NCBI GenBank assembly: GCA_026929865.2
Contig: CM049404.1
Location: forward strand, 14,788,001 to 14,852,000
Direction of reading: 5' to 3'
Origin: Hyperoplus lanceolatus
Taxonomy: Eukaryota > Chordata > Actinopteri > Uranoscopiformes > Ammodytidae
DNA: 64,000 nucleotides
The notes under the pieces: generated by a model
What the model was told of the DNA's origin: nothing
The model's input: only the letters and a program-made list of their open reading frames with translations
The model's database searches: none
Shown: in pieces, positions 30,559 through 41,984 of the stretch
Layout of the letters: each line of letters starts with the position of its first letter
How positions within the stretch are numbered: position 1 is the stretch's first letter
Made by a program: the position numbers and the translations under genes

Positions 30559-31453
30559 CAGAGCCGGCCCGAGGCATAAGCGAACTAAGCGGTTGCTTAG
30601 AGCCCCTGACTGCCTGGGGGGCCCCCTAAAAAAAATTTTTTTTTTTTTTTTTTTTAGTTTGTGTGTTTGATATTAACATCATATTATGCAAATGTGAGTT
30701 ATCATACAAAAAAATAATAAAATGTTTTGGTCTAGATAATTAATAGCCTAAAAATGTAATCAGTTCATCTGGGAGGAAATCCGAAATTATCTGATCACGT
30801 CACGTTCACATCCATGCACAGTGTGTATTGAGTTTATTTAGAAACAATTGGAAATGGGGCTGTCCTCAGTTGCCCATGCACTGTGTATAGTCTATAGCCT
30901 ATTTCAGCCTTGTCTGTGGAAAAAAAGACACAGTAGCTGGACAAAAGAGTTCTTCTGCTTCGTTCCTCACACTGCATTTAAATGCATTCACTATATTACA
31001 GAGAAATATGTCCCGCAAAAGAAAAAGAGCTCCAAGCCCAACCCAGAGGACCCTGCAAAATGTTTTATATTAATATTTTTATGGAAAATCCATGTGTCTT
31101 TCTTCAGTAGCTTCTAATTCGTCTGACCCAGTGTCTCCAAATTATTTGTTCACACAAAATTTCTCAGATTTATCCTCTTAAGTTTCCTCTCAAATTGCAC
31201 CGGATTCATGCATTTCACTTTAAAAAGGTTAAAAGAAATCTCCCGGGGGGGCATACCCCCGGACCTCCCTAGGAGGTCTGAATCTTGGCTGTCTTATATT
31301 TTCGCACAGCTGCACAGTGGAGGCACTAGCGGAAAACACTGGGTGTGTGAATGATATTTAACAAAGATCTATAGTTTCAGCAGCGCTAACATTGGAGAGG
31401 GGCCCCCTAATCATATTTCGCTTAGGGCCCCCTGAAGGCTTGGGCCGGCTCTG
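30559..31453 (+). mobile_element. hAT-type non-autonomous element with 8-bp target duplication
   Basis: The ends CAGAGCCGGCCC and GGGCCGGCTCTG are inverted, and both flanks are ATGGTTGG (30551-30558, 31454-31461). An 8-bp duplication plus CAG...CTG ends is the hAT signature. The interior contains ATGTCCCGCAAAAGAAAAAG, reading MSRKRKRAPSPTQRTLQN then a stop soon after, which looks like the basic N-terminus of a hAT transposase (inference). The core (about 30655-31360) is also present, inverted, in the hAT at 55878-60851, though the ends differ. Length 895 bp. Confidence 0.92.
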
Positions 31454-34400
31454 ATGGTTGGTCATATATGAAAATCTAACCAGTCACCTAACATGAGCCT
31501 GACGTTGTTGACACAAAATAAGGAATGTAAAAAGCCAATTTTGACAAAAGCTGGGAGGTTGCGTCAAAGCTTAGCTAAGTAGCTTAGTATATGTTGGATA
31601 CATACATGTAATTTGCCTAAATATAGGGTGTGTATTTTTTCAACATTGCACCCTGTTTTGTTCCACTTCTGAAGAATCTCTGATATGTATATATAGAGTT
31701 GAATGAAAGTCCTTTAATACTGTTGTATTCAACATTTTCATTCCTATGAACAGGTATAAGCATTTAAAAAACCTTTATTATCAAAGTTTGTTCACAGAAT
31801 AATAAAATGTACCCAATTCAAAAGTAGCTCAATTGTCCAGCAACGCTGATTGGATCTGTAATTGGTATCAAGAGGTAACCTGAGTCAAGGTAATTAAAAA
31901 AACCGTTTCGGGAGAGAAATAGTCAAGTATAGGTGAAACAGTTCTTGTCATGTCACTAAATGTATATTGGCTTTTAGAACACTTAAGGATTTATAATGGT
32001 ATTGGCCTCAAATGTAAAAATATTGAATATGCATTATACCTAGATACTGCATGCTGGGATTGATGACATGATGTAAAGGTAAAATGCTCGCCAGTATGGA
32101 GAAATAAAAATAAAAGCAAACAAACAAAAAGACAAAAAAAAGCCTCTCTCCCTATAAAAAAAAAGCGACAACAATGAAAAAAAGCAGTTTAAAGAAAATA
32201 CATCAAATCTGATTTCATGAAGGGTTATATGTTTTGAACGCAGTAGCCCGCAAGAGGTTCACTGCTGGGTACATGATTATAATTACAGGTTTAATGTAAC
32301 AGAAAGGTACAATGTAAAATACTAAATGAATCACATAATTCCATCACTATGGCGTTGGAATGATAAAAGGAAGAAAGAAAATCCTCTCTATGTCATACGG
32401 TAATCGTTCTGCTGGTTTCTGTGTTCGTTCTGAGACCGATTTGAATGGTGTTAGGCAGAGATCATCCTGCTGAACACGTCTGTGGTAGGACAACGCGATA
32501 ACAAGGTTTAAAAACAGATGAGAAAAAGGAATGGCCAGATTATTCACAAGTCTTTATAATCAAAGACGTGTCCTTGATCAAGCAGACATGCTCTGGAAGA
32601 CCTTGAAAATGTCTTCTATTGTTCAATGTCTGCCTTTTTCTTTCAGCTGTGGGCCAGTGATAATATATTTCCATGGTTCTGAAAAGGAAACCACCATGCT
32701 TTAGCATATAGACAGGAATGTTATTTGATCAGAAATATCTGCACAGGCTGCTGCGGTCAGCCGGAGAGGCAACCACCACTTATGCAACAGGCCACTGCCA
32801 TCCACTGCTGGTCTATGCCAGATGGTCTCCTACCTTATAGTTCGGCTTGATATGCAGTACTTCCACATGGCATTCCACACAGCAGTGACATCACCGGTGG
32901 CCTCAGACATGCCCGAAAAAAATGCCCATGGCACTGAGAGGAAGTTTAGACAACGCTTAAAAAAAAACCCACACACAAAAAACTGTAGCAAACCCCCCTT
33001 TAAAAGAGCCACACAAAGTACAGTCTGTGCTCACTCCCTTCTCGACCACAAATTACACCCCACATCCTTCACTTTCCATAGCAAAGCCACAGAAAAAAAT
33101 TTGTTCTTGCGCTGCTAAAGTTACTTTGTCTGTCCCTTGTTTTTTTGCAAAGTTCTCCCACTCCTAGTTTTAATGTTGGTCCCAGAGTTGCTGCTCTAGC
33201 AAAGCTGCCTGATGACCAAGTAAGGTAAATGGGCCAAGTACATATAGCAGAAGAAAAATCATCCCTCTTCTTAACAAAAGCTCTCCACCCACAAAGAACC
33301 ACACACCAGTCCTCTTTCTCCCCTCTCTGCAGACACCCCTTTTCCTTTTTGTTTCCTTTTTTTCCCTGCCCTGCCTTCCAATGCAATCTTTCACTCATCT
33401 GCTGCTCCCCAATGGTGATGGGCAGGGCCTATGTTGTGTGTTTGATGTGTGTTTGTTGTCTTTATGAGGAAGTGACACTAAAAGATAGAGAGAGAGAAAA
33501 ACTGAGCGATCGAGATAGATGGTGAGATGCGCTTTAGGTCCCTGTGTGTATGCTAATATGTGGGCCTGTGTCCAACAATCACACTACTCTCAATGGGAAG
33601 GCTGCTTATGGAGGGAGGGTGAACCCCAGTTCAGCAGCTGGGAGAGGCTGTTTTGAGTTACTACGCTGACCTCGCTTTTAAAAACACAGCCTCAGTCCCG
33701 GCCGGGATACAATCTGACTAGGTTACACCGAAAGCCCAGAGCCATGTAATGAGTTACACCCAATGACCAGGATATTCCAGTAACTCCGCGGGTTTAGACA
33801 CATAATGAGTGATTCACTGTGGGCGGAAAAAAATAAATCAACTATCATCCTAGATAGTCCAAAAGGCCACTCCACTCCATTGTCGAGCGACTGCAGCCAT
33901 TAGCAGCAGTTAGCAAAAATATGGAGTTAATTATTTAGAACTACAGAGACCGCACAGCTTTTAAAGTCTGGTATGAAATGCTGTAAATAACACTTTAACA
34001 TCAAAAATGTCACTAAAAAGGATAATTATACTACCACAGGCAGTTGAGAGAAATAGCATCTACAGCTGGAAGGGGGTTCCCTGAAGCCTATACGTTCAAA
34101 GAGGAGTTGCCAGCTAAATCGGTGATGCATTATTAATGAATCATGGACACATACTGTATGTATTCTCACCTTCAGAATACCAATGCTTATGAAGGGCCGT
34201 GTGTTGATATAGGTATGAACACATTATCATATAGAGAATGTGACAGAAGGCAGGTGCTCCTAAATTTCACAGGTCAGTGTCTTCGAATCAAGGCTGGCAT
34301 GAAGGAAACCTCTGCAGAACCTTATTGGTGTAGGAGGAATTAACACACGCAACATATTGTAATTTTGTGTCTATACAGCTGGGGGGAAAAAACGGGGACC

Positions 34401-36061
34401 TAGGTTATGTCGAATGATTAGAAGATAACCTTTCTGAGGAGCTACAGTCACTTGAAGGTGAAATTTGCAGCTTGAATAAATACATGTGAGATCACCGGAG
34501 AATGAGCTAAATGTGACGACTCCCTAAACATTAAAGCACCTTTACTGTATAGTCATGAAACGCCCCATTTGCATCTATATGTCTTCAACAGATAGCAGTT
34601 GCTTTATGCAAACTAGCTCAACGTGCGTCTTCATTTGAGGAGCTGCAGTGTATATGGAATGTGGAGCATCACATATCCGTGTCTTGATAGGCAGTTAAAG
34701 ACATGAGGGTCCCTTTTTATGGTCTAAACACAGCAGATGGGGGATGGGTTGGGGTGGGGTAATAATATACACAGTGTGAGAGAGGGGTGTGCACCTTTTT
34801 AGCATACCTGGAAGCTGTGAAAAAAAAATCATATGTGAGTGTTAAAACCTCTAATATGTTGCATTCAAAGAAGAGGAAAAAAACATGAACTTCAAGCCGT
34901 TAAATACTGTATACAATGCTGTATACACTGATGCAAAGTGTGAAGTGTCACCAAAATACATTACATCAAAGCTGGTGGCATGATTGACATGCTGTGGTGA
35001 GAGAAGAATAAATCCTTAAATAGTGATTCTTTCAAAAATGTCTTACTCTGCCAATATTGATGCAAGCTGCAAAGCTGGACTAAGTAATGAGGCGTTTGAT
35101 GATGCAGTGGGTGAAAGGTGAATGAGGAGAAGTCCCAGTGGGATAGGGATGAATGAATGCAGCCAGACCCAGCTCATCGTGTTCTCCTCTGTAGCGCCAA
35201 TTCTAAAACAGGCAACCTACACAAACAACATCAGTCCAAGTGCCAAGTAACTTAACCAAGTGCTTTTACAAAATAACGGCCCTAACCTGGTTCGCTCGCA
35301 GAAATCGATAATGGTTCAGCCGGCTCACACGCCCCTGAGTAATGTCTCTGTCAGTCAGCCAGTGTATGTCAGTGTGCGGAGAGCTGAGAGCGCCACAATA
35401 GTTTCTCCATCAATCAGCAATGCCTCACCGAGACATCCTAGAGTCTGTTTTAAAAACATTATCGATTTGCTTAATGTGGGGGAGCACTTCAACACAGACA
35501 GTGACATCAACAAGCAGACGGTCACTCTGATACTTATGAGTTGTCAAAAGCACATGGCGCAGAAAGTACAAGAAATTATCAAAACCAAACGCGCACATAC
35601 ACCGCTAGCCATTTTTGAACCTACCTCTTGTAAAAGTGGTTGTGCGGGTGCAAACACAGCACATGCCAGTAATCCAGGCAAAATGCTTTGAACTTCCACA
35701 TCCTCAGCTCAGACAATCAACAGGGCGCAACAGAGGTAGTGGGATCCAACAATATTAAAAGGCACCGCAAAAAGCACAGGACCCAGCTCATTTCTTCCAC
35801 AAGTGAATCGCTGGCATTGATGTCGGTCGGTCGGATCTGTCCTCCTCTGGAGCTCCAGCCACTGGTGGGCAGCCCGAGTGGTTTTTAACCCGCCCAGAAC
35901 AACCACGGAGCCAGGCCTTTCATGGAACCATGTGTAGGATTCATATGGACCGAGCCAGTGTTAATGCTTGTGGATCCACCTCTCACAATGAGCTGGTTTG
36001 GCTGCTTGGGGCTCTGCTTCAGCTCCTATCCAGGTCAGTCAGTCAGCCTGTCCTCTGTGCG

Positions 36062-36310
36062 TCAGCCCACGATCCTCTGAGACACCATCGCTACAACTGA
36101 AGCCCTGCACCGCTCCAGCAGACTCACAGGTACTGGAGCGTATAGGAGAGCAGATCCAAGAAGAATAATTCCTTCCAAAAACTCGCTCATCTCCGTTTGA
36201 ACAGACACAGACTCAACATCATCAGTGGCCTCCTCTTCTTCTTCTTCCGTCTCCTCTTCTGCTGCCAAAACAAACTTTCTAATGGAGGCCAGGGGCTCTT
36301 TTCTCCTCAC
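36062..36310 (-). other. Acidic open frame next to a promoter-like region (unassigned)
   Basis: The minus strand reads MRRKEPLASIRKFVLAAEEE followed by a Glu/Thr-rich stretch, then SEFLEGIILLGSALLYAPVP and a good donor (CCT/GTGAGT, 36127-36122). Upstream on the same strand are a CT/GA repeat, a near-palindromic GTTGCCGGGCAAC (36532-36544, like an RFX X-box) and TATAAA (36656-36651). It could be an alternative first exon, but its outgoing phase (0) does not fit the iqsec1 exon at 3872 (needs 2), and I recognise no homologue. Confidence 0.18.
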
Positions 36311-36416
36311 TCTCAGTTTGGCCCTTTTGCTTTAGCCTAACTCCATCCTTCTCTACTTCGTCCAGTCAAATCCTGAACCTTCTCTCCTCCTCATATCTGT
36401 GTCCCCTTCTCCTGAT

Positions 36417-36478
36417 CCTCTCTCTCTCTGTCTCCCTCTCTCTGTCTCCCTCTCTCTGTCTCCCTCTCTCTCCCTCTT
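36417..36478. repeat. CTCTCTGTCTCC-type minisatellite
   Basis: Roughly four imperfect copies of CTCTCTGTCTCC; pure polypyrimidine on the plus strand apart from G. Confidence 0.9.
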
Positions 36479-39400
36479 ACAGCTGCTGCTTGCCATCCAC
36501 ACAGGACCTCCCAGAAAATGTGCCGATTCCCGTTGCCGGGCAACAGTAGCGTACTACTGAAGCTTCAAATGGAAGCCCAGCAGAGCAGCCTGTGATTGGT
36601 GGGCTCTTTAGCAAGGGAGGGGCTGCTGCAATGTTGTGTGACCACATGCGTTTATACCCACTCGCTCTGTTTAAATAAATATGAGCTTCAGGTGATCCCC
36701 TGTGTTTCTCAGTGTCAAGTCAAAGGGTAAAAAATGTTGCTTTATTTGACAAGGTCATGGAAAACATAACAGAAACCTCAATTGCAACTAGATTGTTTGA
36801 GCAAATGCTCAGTAACTGTAAATAGAGTGATTCTGAATGAAACAATCAGGCTGATGGATGAATGGTGCAATGGAAGAGGTATGCAGAAAAGAAAGAATGT
36901 GGTGAAGGTGAATTTCTGTGTGTATGTGAAGTCCAGCGTGTGAAACCTGGATCAAAGAAATGTGTGCCTTTGTTAACGGCATGTTGCAATGTGCCGCAGT
37001 GCTTAGGAGAGCTATAGGACCTAAGACACACAAAACGTTTCTCTCTTTACTTGCCAAAGGGCTTTTTTGCATTTGAACACGAGCACAGTGCTCTCCTTTC
37101 TCCGCCTGAGATGCAGTGCCATGCTGCAGTGCCACCCAGTCCCAGCAGTCATGGGAAAGGGGTGTGGAGGGGCCTCTCATCAATATTCAGCCACTGTCAA
37201 GTGTCCGCACACAAACACTGAAAATATTTACACAAACACGCAGAGATGAATATGCAAAGGCAAGCACACAAAGAAAAAAACGTGGCAACACGCTGATGGG
37301 TACAGTTGGATCTGTTCTGTCTGAACAGCGTGACTTTTTCCAAACATCTCCATGCACCATATGGACTTCTTCTGTTTTCCCAAGCCAAAGATATAGAATG
37401 GCCAGAGCAACAAAGCGCTAGACTGAAAGCTTGTGTGAACAGCAGAGACTCTATGGAATGAATTAATCTCCATGCCATTGATAAGCCTTTTTACAATTTG
37501 GGCCTCCTGATGTACACACGTCTTATAGAAAATGACCACACTGACAGAGTCTTTTATCTGTCCTCTTCATCTAAATTGCTTTGATGAAAGGTTCCTTTCA
37601 GGGAGTTAACATTTCACATTCTCTCCTACATAACAAGTGCGATTATCTCCCAGTTGAAATGTCTGCCATCTGAATTTAAGTGGTTACCCATGAAGTAGGG
37701 ACACATTAAGAGCAGATCATGAGATAATATTCAGTGATAGCGGCTAATGCTAGAGATATAGTCGACCAACCACAGTTCAAAAGGCAGCTGTTAAAAAGGT
37801 AAGCCGACGAGTTTAGAAATGTTTTTCCAAAAGCACATTATGTTTGTTGTTCATCATGATGATTAACTCCTGAGTGAGTCTTGCCATATGGACAATCCTT
37901 TTAGTCTCCAGTTTGTAATTCATGTGAAGTTGCCTTCAGTGTTGAGTGTGGGTGGAAACCCCACTGTTTTTGTGAACAGAACATACTAGAGTCTGTCAAA
38001 GGCAAAGCGGAGCAATTATTGCAACACTTACACGGCATAAAACACAGTTGGCTCTGATTAAAGTACACGTGACAGGCTATTATTTTATTTTGTGAGATGT
38101 AGAGCTGAGCCACTGTGTTTACAAGCACAACAGGAAATGACTCAATAAGTGGATGGATATAGTTGGCATGCACTGGAATGTCCACACATGTGTGGTGAAC
38201 TGGTATGTGTGTGATTAAAAAAGTGCCAGTTGAAATTCACTTCCTTTCCAAAGAATGCAAGCCTCCACAGTCCACCTTCATGTTTGCTATGCTAGCTGTG
38301 GGTTAACATGTGCAGGTCGTCAGCAGTTTCCAGTGTCTAACAGGCGTGTCGAGTATCCAATGACCAATCCCTTCCAACAATTTTTTTTTTGTTGGAGACG
38401 TTTTTTCCCCATTGACAGACCGAAAAATATAGGCGAGAGGATGTTGGAGTGCAATACATGTGCTTGACTGATTCAAGCTGCACAGTTACATAGTGAGTGC
38501 CTCAAACAGCTATGCCACCTTTGAGAGGTCAGCAGAGACCTTGGAAAGCAATGTTCTCCATGTGCAATTTTGAAACGGTCAGAATCCAGGCCAATAAAGA
38601 AGTGTGTCACATAGTCAATATACCATATGTGGGGAAAAAAGAAAAGAAAAAGTATGGCGAAAATTTGACTAATATCTCCATCCGTTCGGACTAAAATCCC
38701 CCATTTCTTTGCAGGTGGATCAATATCAATATATCTGCTCCATTTCAGAGATCACAAAGGCTGTAAGGGACAGACAATCATATCTGGTCGGCCATCAATC
38801 GAAATAAAGGACCTTGTGTGAAAAGGCTTGTGACAGGCTCTTATTGTCTCCTCCAGTACCGTGGTACACTGATGCAGGCTCATATTGAGAATGACAGTGC
38901 CCATGACTTCACTTCTCCTTGCCACTGACCCAGTCGATCACTGATAGATAAGCTGCCTGTAGAAGATTTCACCATGTCCTGTTCAGAGTGGGAGATGTGC
39001 AGTCAATAAGCACTTCCATAGAAAATGGCCTGCTGTAGAAAATCATCAGGGAAAGAAAAACAGAGAACTGAATAAAAAGTATAGTGGACAGGGAGTCCTC
39101 CTAGCATGGATGTAACATATATCTTCATACAGACATGCAAGAAGATGATGACAGTTATGGCTGAACCTTAGAAATGTATTTGTTTGCAGTGAGGGTGTCC
39201 TGCCCACGAAGAACCTGATTGGACAATTTCCTCCACCCTAACCCTGACCCTTTGTCTGTTTTGTTTGGCCTTCCTGCAAAATGATCCACTCAATAGGGGA
39301 CCAAAGAGAACGCATAAGCATAACCCACTCCGGTCGGTCATAGAATAAAATGCTAAAGCGCGAGGTAAAAGCTATGTTGCACTAAAGACTATCGATGAAG

Positions 39401-40895
39401 ACATCAAGATAACTTTGATTTAAAGTATGGAACATGAACTTGTCTATTTGAAGGACAGCTTGTCTGAAAGAATGTGTATGAAAAGTTCACCCCCTGGTGG
39501 CAGATTGGAGTAGCATCCACACTTTCAGAGCTTTAGCCAACGTGCATGAGGGAGTAAAGCCTGTCAGGCATGCTGATTCTCTCAAGAGTAGGGTACATCA
39601 ACACATGCCATATGTAAATGATATGATTTCTTATTCATACCACCTCAGAGAAACATTCAATGAATTGCAGAGCATTTCAGAGAATTTAACCGTTTGACGG
39701 ACACACAGGAAATGCAATTTCAAATATCAGGAGGATTAATGATAGTGATGTATGCTGTCAAAGCGTAACCCTTTGCATAAAAGGTCTCACTCAGTTTTGT
39801 TTCTTCTATTTGGAATACAAACACCATTCCTGCTGTTAGCAGGGAGATACCATTACTGGCAAAGAGGGGGGCCAAGTAGCTCAAAATAATCTGAATAAAA
39901 TATGTCTATGCAACAGGGAAAACAAATATTATTATATATCAATGTCGAGGGGTGCTCCGGGGAGAAAATGTAACATGAAAGTTCCAGCACAGTTAGCATT
40001 GGCACATGTTCTTTTATCACACGGGCCGCTGTGCAGTACAGATGTTTAGCCCCCAGCATGAAAGCAGCCATGCAGAAAAAAAGGTGGAGAGGAAAAAGAG
40101 GACAGACCAGAAGAAAAGGAGAGAGGTGAGTTTGGAGACAAAAAATGAGCGAATTCCCTCCTCCAGATGTTGGCTTTGTGTTATAGACACTCACACTCAG
40201 GCAAAAAGCAAGGGGAGTAAAATAGACGGACAAAAAGGGTTGGGAAAATCCCTTTGGACAGAGGTGGATCCTATAGGCTTCAGTCTCTACCAGTTATCTT
40301 GAAGGCCTTTCATAACCTGAGGCTGGGCAACAGAGCTGACTAAGAGTGCCGTCATTCCCGTCAAAAGAGCGTACACTCAGATGCTGAATCTACCACCAGC
40401 TCAGCGCACATGTCCAACACAGCAGGCTGCTTTTGGCAAAAAGTGCAACACTATAATCTACTATGAAAAAGAGAAGAAGACGGCTGTGTCTCCTTTAATA
40501 ATCATGTAAACGACATGGTTTGTTGAAGGCAATCCACAGGCTCACAACTGAGCCAATGTTGACGCATCACTGTGATTCTGATAGGATTAGCATGTCTTGT
40601 ATGAAGTCATGAGCAAATCCAGCACTCGGCAGAATTCAGAGCCATGAAAGCAAGAAAAACATGTTATAGGAAAGAATATGCTGTATAAGCATGAGTCAGT
40701 TGGAATTCTCACAGTAGGAATGGCTATGCATGGGAAATCCGTTTCTTTTCAATCATTAACCAGTAAACATAAAACCGTGGAAATCAATATGCCAGATTAA
40801 CATGCTCGGTGATATCTTGGCATGTTTGGTGCAACATTGTTGCCGATAAACATATCCTCGTGTCTGTCTTTTTTTTTAATTACCAGAGGAACAAA

Positions 40896-41063
40896 ATGTT
40901 CTGGAGAGATGCATCCTTTTTCTGGTGCACCCTTCTTTCCTCAGTGCTGTCGCTTGTGACGCTGCCATTGGCAAAGGCAGGGGCTTATTATGGGGCCGCT
41001 GCAAACCACATGGATGCATCGGGACTCGCTTCTGCTCCCCAGAGGAAAACTTTAACTCACTGA
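40896..41063 (+). other. Small open frame with signal-peptide-like start (unassigned)
   Basis: An acceptor-like tract (T-rich then AATTACCAG, to 40885) precedes ATG 40896, which opens MFWRDASFFWCTLLSSVLSL then VTLPLAKAGAYYG and ends after 55 codons. The hydrophobic segment followed by AKAG resembles a signal peptide with a cleavage site. There is no homologue I recognise and no good donor, so chance is the likelier explanation. Confidence 0.15.
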
Positions 41064-41463
41064 GATGCGCCCCTTAGAGCCCAAAGAGCTCCCATTGGTT
41101 TGCTAATCCTCACACATAGCCGACACAGCTCAGTGCCAGCCTTGCAGATTGTCCAGCTGCAGAGAGTTTTTTTTTAGCGTGCAAATAAATGACAGACTTT
41201 AAGCTGACCTGAGCTCAGCCAGAGGCCTAGTTTGGGGCTCTTCTGGCCAAATTGCTGTAGCATCGGGTTAGTGGCAGGAAACAGGGGGAGCTTTCAAACA
41301 CATCAGAGTGAGTCACCCGTCTATGCAACCTATTCTCATCTATTCATGTCTGTTATGCTCTTACTGTGCACGCCTGTGATCTAGTTGGTTCTGTCTGAAC
41401 ATTATTGATGGCACAGAGGAGGAAATCTTCAAGATGTGAAAGTCCCGCTGTCTGTCAAAACCA

Positions 41464-41984
41464 TTAAAGCTCCCATATTATACACTTTTCGGTACTATTA
41501 TACACCATATTATATGGTCTTAGTGGTCCCTATACGTTTTTCTTTAATTGTTTGCTGAAAAAAAAATTCAGTTAATTTATTGTACTATGCTGATGTTCAG
41601 CTAATCTCACAATGGCCTATTTTTTAAAAAGAGCTGCAGCTCCACTCGTAAATATACAATCTTTGAGCTCCCCCCATCCCCTGTCCGGAAGCGAAGCCAG
41701 ATACGCCTCGCCCTCTGTCTGTCAGGGCCGTGGACCAATAAGAAATAGGGGTGTGGGCTGCACAGTGGAAGCTTCTGGCTTTCCAGTTTTTGAGGTCAGA
41801 AACGAGGAGAATTCTGACTGGAGTATATTGGGGGGAGAGGTGGGGGTTTCAGAAAGGGGGAGAGTGAGAAAAGGAGAAATTGTTATTTTTTTAAATATTT
41901 TGGCAGTCTCTAGGCACACCGTGGACCCATGGATATGTTAGAACACATTTAAAAAGTGCATTTAGCATAATATGTGACCTTTAA
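41464..41984. mobile_element. MITE-like element with TTAAAG...CTTTAA ends
   Basis: Begins TTAAAGCTCCCATATTATAC and ends GCATAATATGTGACCTTTAA, diverged inverted ends about 20 bp long. The interior includes a GC-richer segment (41640-41790) that gives a meaningless 109-codon frame. Terminal TTAA again suggests a TTAA-targeting element. Confidence 0.75.

Larger units (their letters stand above)
31462..41463. other. Long intronic block without a supported gene
   Basis: No repeat of recognised family. Contains a plus-strand 143-codon frame (35260-35691), an acidic minus-strand frame (36310-36062), a CTCTCTGTCTCC-type repeat (36417-36478), and a plus-strand 55-codon frame with a signal-peptide-like start (40896-41063). 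None can be assigned a function. Confidence 0.45.

Noticed and set aside
41612..41941. 109-codon plus-strand frame
   Set aside because: Lies wholly inside a MITE-like element; no recognisable domain.
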